A stretch of DNA of 64,000 nucleotides. Source: Draconibacterium sediminis (GTDB taxonomy: Bacteria; Bacteroidota; Bacteroidia; Bacteroidales; Prolixibacteraceae). Below the pieces are notes generated by a model. It was not told where the DNA came from. It ran no database searches and worked only from the letters and a program-made list of their open reading frames with translations. Positions 35,770 through 44,294 of the stretch are shown piece after piece. The DNA lies in NCBI RefSeq assembly GCF_000949475.1, contig NZ_JRHC01000005.1, positions 186,001 to 250,000 of the forward strand, written 5' to 3'. The position numbers and the translations under genes were made by a program. The first letter of the stretch is position 1. The number at the start of each line of letters is the position of its first letter.

Positions 35770-36186
35770 ATGAAAACTAGATTTAATTTAAAAACAGTTG
35801 CACTTATAATAGCCGTCATTTTTACAGTAGGAACAGCTAATGCAACAGAGAAAGTAACAAAAGCCTCGGGCCATGAGAACATTGTTGAAGCATCGTTAAA
35901 CCTTGAAAGCTGGATGACAAACGACGCGATTTGGAGCACTTCAGACGTAACGAATTTTGTTGAAGCGCAGGAAGAGTCGCTGAATCTTGAAAACTGGATG
36001 ACAAACAGCGATGTATGGTCTACTTCAATCGATTGGGCAGCCAATACCACAGAAGCCAATTTGGAGATGGAAGCATGGATGACCGACGAAGTTGCATGGG
36101 AAGTAGCACCAACCGAAATTGCAGAAACAGAAGGACAGTTGAGCCTTGAGGATTGGATGATTAATGAAAAAGTTTGGAATTTGTAG
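35770..36186 (+). CDS. Small secreted protein with four LxLExWM...W repeats
   Basis: The 138-residue protein has a signal peptide (cleavage near GTANA, residue 25) and nothing after it but four copies of a 14-residue motif at residues 42-55, 70-83, 97-110 and 123-136, for example SLNLENWMTNSDVW and QLSLEDWMINEKVW, spaced 26-28 residues apart. The consensus is L-x-L/M-E-x-W-M-x-N/D-xxx-W. The linkers are acidic. The ATG at 35770 is used because it gives a clean signal peptide; the frame is open further upstream. A 180-base AT-rich leader precedes it. The family is not recognised. It is probably periplasmic or surface-exposed. Confidence 0.82.
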   Translation: MKTRFNLKTVALIIAVIFTVGTANATEKVTKASGHENIVEASLNLESWMTNDAIWSTSDVTNFVEAQEESLNLENWMTNSDVWSTSIDWAANTTEANLEMEAWMTDEVAWEVAPTEIAETEGQLSLEDWMINEKVWNL

Positions 36187-36223
36187 ATAAATAGAAAACG
36201 CGATTAGTTTTATTTGGATTTTT

Positions 36224-36252
36224 GAGGGTTGCCGAAAGGCAGCCCTTTTTTG
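36224..36252 (+). terminator. Terminator after the repeat-protein gene
   Basis: The GGGTTGCC/GGCAGCCC stem has a GAAA tetraloop and a T run. Confidence 0.85.
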
Positions 36253-36294
36253 TGCGTTATTTTTGGATAGGGTATCTCAGATATGATATTCCGT

Positions 36295-36302
36295 TATATT
36301 TG
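36295..36302 (+). promoter_or_regulatory. Putative -7 element before porP/sprF
   Basis: TATATTTG matches TAnnTTTG exactly, 24 nt before the TTG start. Transcription would begin near 36309, leaving no room for an upstream ATG, which supports the TTG start. Confidence 0.35.
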
Positions 36303-36325
36303 TTACTTTCAAAAAGTCAGGGTCT

Positions 36326-37336
36326 TTGTCCAAAATAATAAATAGTATTATCGTAATTGTATTTACAATCTTAGGGTATCATGCGGGTGCCCAGGATGTG
36401 ACTTTTTCGCAATTTTACGCTAATCCTGTTTATTTAAATCCTGCATTTGCTGGTACTGTGGGGGTGCCACGTGTTGCCATGCAATACCGAAACCAGTGGC
36501 ACGGATTTACAAATGCGTATAATTCCTACAGTGTGGCACTTGATTTTCCGGTAAAAATTCTCAGGGGTGGGGTTGGCGTAAATGTTTTAAATGATGTGCA
36601 GGCCAATGGTGCTTTAGGCGCCCTATCGATGACTGCGGCGTATTCGGTAGGGATTCAAATCAGTGAAAAGTACACCCTGCATGGAGGATTACAGTTCGGA
36701 TATACTCGAAATTCCCTTAGTGTAAACGATCTTATTTTTGCCGATAATCTGGATATAAATTATGGGAACCATGGAACCTCGGGAGAATTAAATTATCTGA
36801 CCCAGCCTGATTATGGCTATTTTGATTATTCCTTTGGAGCATTGGTCTATAGTAAAAAGGTTTTCTGTGGTTTTGCAGCGCATCATTTAACTGAGCCGAA
36901 CCAGACTTTTTCAGAAAACGAAGACTATGGTATACCTCTTGAACGAAAATTTACGGCTCATTTAGGAGCACGGTTGCCGGTGTATTTGTATGGGCATCAG
37001 CGAAAAAAGTTCGATGTTTCTCCTCAGCTTATTCTACAAAGTCAGGGGGCCTTTCAACAGGTAAATTATGGAATTTATGCAGCAAAAAATGGAGTGGCTG
37101 TTGGAACGTGGTTCAGACAGAATTTTGGTATACGCTATGACGCTGTAATTTTTGTGGTCGGATTTGTTCGGAAGGGTGTACAGCTTGCCTATAGTTATGA
37201 TGTTACCGTGTCGGGCTTGGCGGGGTCGTCAGGTGGAACCAGCGAAGTTTCATGCGCCATTTTGCTCAGGAAGCATAAAAAGCAAAAATCATTACCATTT
37301 TATGATCAATACGAGGAAGAATTTGGTGAGATGTAA
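36326..37336 (+). CDS. PorP/SprF family type IX secretion membrane protein
   Basis: The 336-residue protein has a signal peptide (cleavage near YHAGAQ) and the family signature QFYANPVYLNPAFAGT. The rest is amphipathic strands of an outer-membrane beta-barrel. PorP/SprF proteins help the type IX secretion system attach or export a partner with a CHU_C (type B) C-terminal domain; exactly such a gene ends three bases away on the other strand. The start is TTG, since a TGA lies 40 bases upstream and no in-frame ATG precedes or falls within the signal peptide. Confidence 0.92.
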   Translation: MSKIINSIIVIVFTILGYHAGAQDVTFSQFYANPVYLNPAFAGTVGVPRVAMQYRNQWHGFTNAYNSYSVALDFPVKILRGGVGVNVLNDVQANGALGALSMTAAYSVGIQISEKYTLHGGLQFGYTRNSLSVNDLIFADNLDINYGNHGTSGELNYLTQPDYGYFDYSFGALVYSKKVFCGFAAHHLTEPNQTFSENEDYGIPLERKFTAHLGARLPVYLYGHQRKKFDVSPQLILQSQGAFQQVNYGIYAAKNGVAVGTWFRQNFGIRYDAVIFVVGFVRKGVQLAYSYDVTVSGLAGSSGGTSEVSCAILLRKHKKQKSLPFYDQYEEEFGEM

Positions 37337-37338
37337 AT

Positions 37339-40300
37339 CTACCTGATGAGAAGAACCTGTCCTTTTTGATCGTGTTCATACCCCTGAATATCGAAATAAT
37401 GTGAAATCCATACATAATTCCCCATTGGCGCAGGTTCGCCTTTTTTTGTTGTTCCGTCCCAGGTGTTATCCGGTGTGTCCGATTCGAAAATCAGTTGTCC
37501 CCAACGGTCAAATACCTGCAAATTAAACCGATCAACATCAGCACCTAATCCAACGGGCATAAAAGTGCGGTTTTCAGGAATCTCGCTGTCGGGCCGGAAT
37601 GCATTGGGTGTATGAACCGAGAACGGAAGAATCGTTATCAAAAATTCGGAAGTGTCTTTACATCCAAAATCCGATTCAGAAATTAATTGCGCAAGGTATT
37701 CTCCAAGCTCTGTATACCGATGGGTGGGATTTTCTTCAGATGAAGTAACCAAATCACCAAAATCCCAAGCAGAATAGTCAGCTGAAAGAGAGTGATTCGT
37801 GAACGAAATATCGGCATGTTCCAGCAGTGCAACCGGATAATCAACCTCAAAATCTGCTACCGGTTTTGGATGAACCCATATCCAGTTTTCCTTTAAAAGA
37901 CTATCAGAACAACCGGTTTCCAGGGAATTGGCAATTAAAGAAACATCCATTCTGCCCGAATCGGGAAAGAGATAGTAAACAGAATTGCCTTGCGGGTAGG
38001 GTAATGAGTCAGTAACCCAGAAAAATTCCAGGTTATCATCCTGCGATTCAACAAAAACCTCGGTATGGAATGGCTGGCAACCTTCCAATTCGTCGGTGTT
38101 AAAATCAAAATGAGGCTTTCGTTTTAAGGTAACTTCACTTGGCTGGCTAAAACATCCGTATTCTTCAACAAGCAGTTTGGCAGTACCAAAAGGTTCATCT
38201 AGTATAATTGTTATCGAGTCGTTCCCGCTGCCTGATTGGTGTGCACCTTCAAAATCCCAGTGACAGATTGACGCGTCGATATTGTTTGCATAAATAAGCT
38301 TTGCCGAATCCTCATAACAAAGAGAAACATCTGCCTCAATCGTTGCTTCAGGTGTCGGAAATATCTTTATCATGCTGTCAATTTCAAATCCAATCTGGCA
38401 GCCTGACAATGTATTTGTGATTAATAGGCTTACATCGTAAAATCCGGTTTCTGAATAAAAATGGGAAACGTCTTTATCGTTACTTAACGGCGAATTATCG
38501 CCAAAATCCCATTCAAACAGAAGTGCATCTTCCACTTTTAATTCTCCGCTAAAATAAACAGTCAGCGAATCGCAACCACGGGCTTTCTCAGTTTTTAAAG
38601 TAAAATCGGGATTAGCTCCTAACAGGGAGGATGTAGTATCGCTCCAGCATCCATTTTCTTCGACGTGGAGCGAAAGATACGGGTTGGTATTGAAGGCCCC
38701 GATTGAAACGATGAAATTATCCCAGTCAAGAGAATCAATAACTTTAGCCCCTCCGTAATCCCAGTACAAGTTTGCATCCTGAGTGGCATTTCCATTGTAT
38801 TTTACCTCGCGCGAATATCCTTTGCACTTGTCTTCAGGATTGTCAACAAATTTAAATTCGGATGTTGGTACGGGATGAAAAGCTACTTCGAAGGTGTCCG
38901 ATTTTAGACATCCATCAGAAGTTGTAAGTTCATAAAAGATAGAGTAGACTCCCCAATCCTGCACTTCAATATCAGCGCTTTTGTGCTGGCGATTTGTGAA
39001 ACTAACTCCGGGTTTGTTTGATTTCCATTCAAAACTTCCGGCATAATTCCATAAGTCTTCAGCAACACCACTTATGGAAACATCAAGATGAGTGTGTTTT
39101 GCTCCGCAAATTAATTCTGTTCCAGTAATATTTAACTGTGGTGTTGGAAAAACAACAAGATTCATTGTGTCGCGAGCCTTGCAACTGTATTTGTCATATA
39201 CTGTTAATCGGTATTCACCGGTCTGGTTGGCAGTAATCGATTGAGTTGTGGAAATGGTATCGTTATTTAAATCTTGCCACACGTATTTTTGATAACCTTC
39301 GTTGCCATCAAGCTGTATCGAGTAAGGGAAACAACCTTCATCATAATCTATCGGCAATTGTGCTGATGGCTGACTGACATATACATAGATGGAATCTTCC
39401 AGTTGGCAGTCGTCGATAGTGGTGGTTTTCACTTTGTATTTTCCGGCAGAATTTACGATAAGCGTTTGTGCAGAGTCTCCGGTGTTCCAGGTATATGTAT
39501 CAAAGTAGGGACCGGCATCCAGCATAATTTCATCGCCAAGGCAAAGCAAAAGGGTATCGCCTGTAAAGTCAATGCTTTCTCCCAGGTCTAATACAAGATC
39601 AAGGTTAAAACCAACACCATATCCATACGATTCAACACCACCGAAACCATATACATAGGCCAGAAATCCACGATCTTCATTTATGTTATAAATTCGGTAG
39701 GTCCCATCAGATATTTCTTTTTGTGCATACGAATAATTGCCTTCGGGAAAAGGTTGAAATTCACCGGATATTGGTGCACCATTAAACCGGATGTTGTCGA
39801 TTTCGCTTGTTAAGGTTACAATGTTTACGTAGTATTTTTGAATCTGATCGGAATCGTAGGCAACAAAGGTTACATCGTTTTTCGATTGCGTTGTGGAACT
39901 TAATATGATCATAAACGGATCTCCGTTTCCTCCCGTAAAATCCCGGTCGACTGATTGTGACTGGCTATACTGCGCGACCAGAATTGGACGATCGGAATAA
40001 ATACGTGACGGCTCGTTATGATAAAGCACGATTTCTGCGTACTCGCCCCGGTTTAAGGTAATCGGAGATCGGTTGGTTATATTTACAACAGTATTGTTAT
40101 AAGCGGCCATAATTCTGTACCTGTCCTGTTCGCGCGATTTTAATGGAACAGCCAAAAATTCCCTGCCCCAGGCATGAATGGGAGGTATTTGTTCATACAG
40201 ATGATCCCAGGCTGATGTCCCCGAAGTGGCAGGCACAGTGGTGCCCAAAGAGCCGGAATAGAAGGCAATTGGTTTGTCAGACGCAATGTAGCTGCCGGTT

Positions 40301-40974
40301 AAATCGCCCTGGTTCACCGTTGAACTGTTATCAACATTTTTAGATTGCACCTGGTATACTTCTCCTTTATTTAAGGTGATGTTGACGGTATCTCCGGCCG
40401 CTACTTTCTGATCGGTTTCTTTTGATGGAATAATAAGTACATGAGTAGAATCTTCGTTTGCTACCATCAGAAACTGACTGTTTCTTCCATTTCCATACCC
40501 TCCACTATTGTTTTCGTGTATGCGAACGTCATAACACATGGCAAAATATTCCGTTCCCAGTGATTCTGTTGGGAAAATAACAGCAACATCTGCCGAGTTG
40601 GCATCCCAGTTTAGTGCATAAACATTAACCGGTTTTTCCGAAACTAAATGAATTCCTTTGCTTTGAATTTGTTCCGAACCGGTTGCTTCAACCATAGACC
40701 AGGGAATGGTAACCTGAACTGAGCTATTGGAATTGATTGAGTAAGTCCCGTTAAAGGGAATTTCGTCTTTGCCTATTGTAACGTTGAATGTGGTGGCTTC
40801 ACGAGCGGTAACTGTTATTTCCAAATAATGACCACTATGGTAATTCCTACTTTCCATAAATCCAAACCAGAAATCAGTTCCTTCTGTTGACTTCCTGCAA
40901 GGATTCGAATACTGCGCTGCCAGATTCAGAATTGTTACCTGAAACAGCAGTATAAAAATTAGTTTTTTAGCCAT
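37339..40974 (-). CDS. Giant T9SS substrate: IgGFc-binding-like, Ig/PKD domains, CHU_C
   Basis: The 1211-residue secreted protein has a signal peptide (cleavage near LAAQY), then an IgGFc-binding-protein N-terminal domain (about residues 30-460: TEGTDFWFGFME, KPVNVYALNWDANSADVAVIFP, LGTEYFAMCY). A series of Ig/PKD-like domains with paired cysteines follows (WDFGDNSPLS, AWDFGDLVTSSEENPTH). The last 90 residues form the gliding-motility-associated CHU_C domain (HTPNAFRPDSE, LQVFDRWGQLIFES, WDGTTKKGEPAPMGNYVW), a type B T9SS sorting signal. It is probably a surface adhesin. The partner PorP/SprF gene is convergent. Confidence 0.92.
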   Translation of the reverse strand: MAKKLIFILLFQVTILNLAAQYSNPCRKSTEGTDFWFGFMESRNYHSGHYLEITVTAREATTFNVTIGKDEIPFNGTYSINSNSSVQVTIPWSMVEATGSEQIQSKGIHLVSEKPVNVYALNWDANSADVAVIFPTESLGTEYFAMCYDVRIHENNSGGYGNGRNSQFLMVANEDSTHVLIIPSKETDQKVAAGDTVNITLNKGEVYQVQSKNVDNSSTVNQGDLTGSYIASDKPIAFYSGSLGTTVPATSGTSAWDHLYEQIPPIHAWGREFLAVPLKSREQDRYRIMAAYNNTVVNITNRSPITLNRGEYAEIVLYHNEPSRIYSDRPILVAQYSQSQSVDRDFTGGNGDPFMIILSSTTQSKNDVTFVAYDSDQIQKYYVNIVTLTSEIDNIRFNGAPISGEFQPFPEGNYSYAQKEISDGTYRIYNINEDRGFLAYVYGFGGVESYGYGVGFNLDLVLDLGESIDFTGDTLLLCLGDEIMLDAGPYFDTYTWNTGDSAQTLIVNSAGKYKVKTTTIDDCQLEDSIYVYVSQPSAQLPIDYDEGCFPYSIQLDGNEGYQKYVWQDLNNDTISTTQSITANQTGEYRLTVYDKYSCKARDTMNLVVFPTPQLNITGTELICGAKHTHLDVSISGVAEDLWNYAGSFEWKSNKPGVSFTNRQHKSADIEVQDWGVYSIFYELTTSDGCLKSDTFEVAFHPVPTSEFKFVDNPEDKCKGYSREVKYNGNATQDANLYWDYGGAKVIDSLDWDNFIVSIGAFNTNPYLSLHVEENGCWSDTTSSLLGANPDFTLKTEKARGCDSLTVYFSGELKVEDALLFEWDFGDNSPLSNDKDVSHFYSETGFYDVSLLITNTLSGCQIGFEIDSMIKIFPTPEATIEADVSLCYEDSAKLIYANNIDASICHWDFEGAHQSGSGNDSITIILDEPFGTAKLLVEEYGCFSQPSEVTLKRKPHFDFNTDELEGCQPFHTEVFVESQDDNLEFFWVTDSLPYPQGNSVYYLFPDSGRMDVSLIANSLETGCSDSLLKENWIWVHPKPVADFEVDYPVALLEHADISFTNHSLSADYSAWDFGDLVTSSEENPTHRYTELGEYLAQLISESDFGCKDTSEFLITILPFSVHTPNAFRPDSEIPENRTFMPVGLGADVDRFNLQVFDRWGQLIFESDTPDNTWDGTTKKGEPAPMGNYVWISHYFDIQGYEHDQKGQVLLIR

Positions 40975-41008
40975 ACTTTATTCGAGGCTAAATCTAATTA
41001 TTAAAAAC

Positions 41009-41041
41009 AAAAAAACCGCACAATTTAATTGCGCGGTTTTA
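41009..41041 (-). terminator. Terminator after the biotin carrier gene (minus strand)
   Basis: Read on the minus strand, AAAACCGCGCAATT/AATTGTGCGGTTTT forms a stem followed by a T run, 22 bases after the carrier-protein stop and before the adhesin gene. Confidence 0.85.
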
Positions 41042-41063
41042 GTATTTCAAAACTCTTTACGAG

Positions 41064-41390
41064 TTATTTTGTCGGTTTAATTTCAATCATCAAATGGCGG
41101 TTAGGAATAACCTCGCCCTTTTTAACGTGAATTTTTACAATCTCTCCATCAAAAGGCATTCTTACCTGGTTTTCCATTTTCATGGCCTCAAGTAGTAGAA
41201 GTGTTTCCCCTTCTTTCACCTTTTGTTTGGTTTTCACAAAAAGATCGATGATTGTACCCGGAATAAATGAATAAAGTTCATTCGGATCCGGAGTTACATA
41301 TTTAACCCTGTTCTCAAACCTTTTGGTATAGGTTGTTTTGTAAACAGCCCCTTGGATAACAAGGTTTTTAAGCTCTTTTTCTTCTGCCAT
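41064..41390 (-). CDS. Biotin carboxyl carrier subunit of an acyl-CoA carboxylase/decarboxylase
   Basis: The 108-residue biotinyl domain protein has the biotin-accepting lysine in LEAMKMEN. It carries the carboxyl group between catalytic subunits. It starts 20 bases after the carboxyltransferase gene, so the two form one operon. The N-terminal 30 residues are a short linker without the long Ala/Pro hinge of AccB, which fits propionyl/methylmalonyl-CoA systems. Confidence 0.92.
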   Translation of the reverse strand: MAEEKELKNLVIQGAVYKTTYTKRFENRVKYVTPDPNELYSFIPGTIIDLFVKTKQKVKEGETLLLLEAMKMENQVRMPFDGEIVKIHVKKGEVIPNRHLMIEIKPTK

Positions 41391-41410
41391 AATGCAATTC
41401 GTTTAGTGGT

Positions 41411-42955
41411 TTAAAACGGAGGAATTCCATGCTTTTTAGCTGGCATTGAAGCGCTCTTGTTTTCAGAAACCTGCAGAGCATGCAATATGCGCGCACGTGT
41501 TTCGCTTGGCTCGATTACCTCGTCGATATAGCCCTGTGCTGCAGCTACATATGGATTGGCAAACTTCTCTTTGTACTCCTCTATTTTTTGTTGGCGCATT
41601 TCTTCCGGATTCTCGGCTTCAGCAATTTCTTTACGGAAAACGATGTTCGCAGCACCTTCCGGTCCCATAACTGCGATTTCGGCTGTTGGCCATGCAAAAA
41701 CAAAGTCGGCACGCAGGTGACGCGAGTTCATGGCAATGTACCCACCACCATAAGCTTTGCGCACAATAACGGTTATTTTTGGAACTGTAGCTTCGCTGTA
41801 TGCATAAAGAATTTTTGCACCATGACGAATTACTCCGGCATGCTCCTGGTCAACTCCTGGCAGGTAGCCAGGCAGGTCTTCCATAGTAACAATAGGAATG
41901 TTAAAAGCATCGCAGTAACGGATAAAACGAGCCGCTTTGTCCGAGCTGTCAATATCAAGCACTCCCGCAAGTACCATTGGCTGGTTGGCAACAAAACCAA
42001 CAGTTTCGCCATTCATGCGACCAAAACCAACGATGATGTTTGGCGCAAAACGCTCCATAACCTCAAAGAATTCAGAACCATCGGTGATGCTTTTTAGTAC
42101 ATCGCGCATATCGTAAGGAATTCTTGGATCAGCAGGAACAATATCTTCAACCTTAACTCCTTTTAACGGAGCTTTTGGTTTATGTGGCAATGCTTTTTTC
42201 AGGTTACTACGTGGAATAAAGCTGATCAGCGTTTTTATCTGATCAAAACATTCCATTTCAGTTTCGGCATAGAAATGAGCATTTCCGGTAACTTCGGCGT
42301 GTACTTTGGCACCACCCAGTTCTTCCATCGAAACTTCTTCACCTAAAACTGATTTAACCACTGATGGTCCGGTAATAAACATTTTCGAAATGTTTTCTAC
42401 CACGAAAACAAAGTCGGTAAGTGCAGGCGAATAAACCGCTCCACCGGCGCAAGGGCCAAGAATTACCGAGATTTGTGGAATAACACCTGAAGCCAGTGTA
42501 TTACGGAAGAAAATCTCTCCGTAACCGGCCAGTGAGTTAACACCTTCCTGGATACGCGCACCACCCGAGTCGTTAATACCAATTAACGGAACACGCATTT
42601 TCAAGGCATGGTCCATAATTTTCGTGATTTTACGCGCGTGCATCAAACCCAAAGAACCACCGGCAACGGTAAAGTCCTGGGCAAAAATACAAACCGGTTT
42701 GTCGTATATCGTACCGGTACCGATAATAACACCGTCCCCATGTAAGGTTTTACCTTCCATGCCAAAATCTTTGGCGGCGTGCTCTACAAATAAGTCGTAT
42801 TCGTGAAATGAGTTTTTATCTAACAAGGCCAGGATACGTTCACGGGCTGTGAGCTTACCCATTTTTACCTGTTTCTCAATGGCTTTATCTCCACCACCTT
42901 TTTGTACTTCTTTCTTTCTTTTACGAAGATCGAGTACGTTACTTCTTAGTGACAT
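41411..42955 (-). CDS. Acyl-CoA carboxylase beta (carboxyltransferase) / methylmalonyl-CoA decarboxylase alpha
   Basis: This 514-residue PccB/MmdA-type carboxyltransferase has both crotonase-like halves. The N-terminal half has GGSLGLMHARKITKIMDHAL, INDSGGARIQEGVNSLAGY and GPCAGGAVYSPALTDF; the C-terminal half has LPGYLPGVDQEHAGVIRHGAKI and RKAYGGGYIAMNSRHLRAD. The end, PAKKHGIPPF, is typical of propionyl-CoA carboxylase beta and methylmalonyl-CoA decarboxylase alpha chains. A biotin carrier gene follows, but there is no biotin carboxylase or membrane beta subunit nearby, so direction and substrate cannot be settled here. It acts in propionate/methylmalonyl metabolism. Confidence 0.93.
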   Translation of the reverse strand: MSLRSNVLDLRKRKKEVQKGGGDKAIEKQVKMGKLTARERILALLDKNSFHEYDLFVEHAAKDFGMEGKTLHGDGVIIGTGTIYDKPVCIFAQDFTVAGGSLGLMHARKITKIMDHALKMRVPLIGINDSGGARIQEGVNSLAGYGEIFFRNTLASGVIPQISVILGPCAGGAVYSPALTDFVFVVENISKMFITGPSVVKSVLGEEVSMEELGGAKVHAEVTGNAHFYAETEMECFDQIKTLISFIPRSNLKKALPHKPKAPLKGVKVEDIVPADPRIPYDMRDVLKSITDGSEFFEVMERFAPNIIVGFGRMNGETVGFVANQPMVLAGVLDIDSSDKAARFIRYCDAFNIPIVTMEDLPGYLPGVDQEHAGVIRHGAKILYAYSEATVPKITVIVRKAYGGGYIAMNSRHLRADFVFAWPTAEIAVMGPEGAANIVFRKEIAEAENPEEMRQQKIEEYKEKFANPYVAAAQGYIDEVIEPSETRARILHALQVSENKSASMPAKKHGIPPF

Positions 42956-43170
42956 AAAGTATTTTTTTAGTTATAAATTTCCCGGTAGCAGACCGGTGTT
43001 ATTTTTATTTAGCGTGGGCAAAATTATAATTTTTTTTAATTGCCATGGGCTAATGTATTCATGTACTACGGAAATTAACCAACATAGGTTCAAACCCTTC
43101 GAATTATTGTATTGGATGTTTGAAAAATTGCAGGATTTGTGAGATGGCAGAAGTCGTTTGGTCACTATTT

Positions 43171-43204
43171 GGCATTCAGTGGCGGTATCCAGTAATCAGT
43201 ATCC
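43171..43204. repeat. Short heptanucleotide repeat tract
   Basis: Words GGCATTC, AGTGGCG, a 6-nt GTATCC, AGTAATC and AGTATCC lie in 7-nt phase just downstream of the lptG stop. AGTATCC also occurs in the array at 10967. The rest of the 42956-43209 spacer is AT-rich without genes. Confidence 0.6.
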
Positions 43205-43209
43205 ATTTC

Positions 43210-44289
43210 CTATCGGGCTGCCCAACGGTAAACGAGCAATGCAAGTACGGCATATATCAGATTCGGGAGCCAGATGGCAAACATTATTGGTACGGTTCCA
43301 CTAACGGCAAATACAGTTGAAATTTGCATAAACAGAATGTAGGAGAAAGCCAGAAGCAGCCCCAGCCCTATGTGCAGACCCAGTCCTCCTTTTACTTTGC
43401 GCGATGCCAATCCGGCGCCAATAAGTGTTAAAATAAATGCTGCAAACGGATTCGCAATGCGTTTATGTTTTTCAATTTCCCATTCGATAGTGTTTACTCC
43501 ACGCATCTTCATTAATTTAATTTCTTTCAGAAGTGCAGGTGTGGTAAAGGTTTCCATTTCGTTGCTCAGGCGTTGAAAATCGCCCGGAACCATATTTAGT
43601 GTGGTGTCCATCACGTAGCCTTTTTCGAAAGTCTCATGATCCTCAAAAATATTTCGTTTCCAATATGAATTGATTATCCATTTTTCTGTTTTTTCATCCC
43701 AACGAATGTTTGTCGCAGTAAGTTTTTCTTTTAGTTCTGAATCTTCAAAACGCTCTAAAGTAAAACGCATCCCTACATTGTTGGCATTAAAACTTTGCAT
43801 ATAAATGTAGGTGCCGGGTTCGATTTGCCGATGAATATTTCTTTCAACACCCACCGATTTACTTCTGATATAATTGTGTCTGAAATTGTTCATGGTTTTA
43901 TTAGCGGGCGGAATAACATAGTTGCCCAGCATAAACGAAAACAGTGCAATTACAAGAGCCGATACCAGGTAAGGCCGCATTAAACGGCTATAGGAAACAC
44001 CGTTGCTTAAAATGGCAATAATCTCGGTATTGTAGGTCATTTTCGAGGTAAAGTAAATTACCGCGATAAAGGTAAACAGCGGACTGAACAGGTTGGCAAA
44101 ATAGGGGATAAAGTTCATGTAATAGTCAAAAACAATATCCTTAATCGGAATTTCCTTCGAAAGAAATTCGTCGAGGTTTTCCGAAATATCGAAAACAATG
44201 GCGATACTTAAAATCAGACCAATGGCATAAAAGAAAGTTCCCAGGAACTTTTTCGAAATGTAAAAATCTATTGTTTTATACCACTTCAT
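43210..44289 (-). CDS. LptF/LptG family lipopolysaccharide export permease
   Basis: The 359-residue permease has three membrane helices at each end (about residues 13-35, 55-80, 98-120, then 275-295, 300-322, 328-350) around a periplasmic beta-jellyroll, as in LptG/LptF. Together with LptB and LptC it extracts LPS from the inner membrane. The ATG lies six bases after the tgt stop on the same strand, so the two form an operon, a pairing commonly seen in Bacteroidota. Only one permease gene is present here; its partner must be elsewhere. Confidence 0.94.
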   Translation of the reverse strand: MKWYKTIDFYISKKFLGTFFYAIGLILSIAIVFDISENLDEFLSKEIPIKDIVFDYYMNFIPYFANLFSPLFTFIAVIYFTSKMTYNTEIIAILSNGVSYSRLMRPYLVSALVIALFSFMLGNYVIPPANKTMNNFRHNYIRSKSVGVERNIHRQIEPGTYIYMQSFNANNVGMRFTLERFEDSELKEKLTATNIRWDEKTEKWIINSYWKRNIFEDHETFEKGYVMDTTLNMVPGDFQRLSNEMETFTTPALLKEIKLMKMRGVNTIEWEIEKHKRIANPFAAFILTLIGAGLASRKVKGGLGLHIGLGLLLAFSYILFMQISTVFAVSGTVPIMFAIWLPNLIYAVLALLVYRWAAR

Positions 44290-44294
44290 TTTTT

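Noticed and set aside
42849-43142. 97-codon forward open frame over the start of the carboxyltransferase gene
   Set aside because: It overlaps the 5' end of a clearly coding gene in antisense, and its composition looks like reverse-strand shadow sequence.
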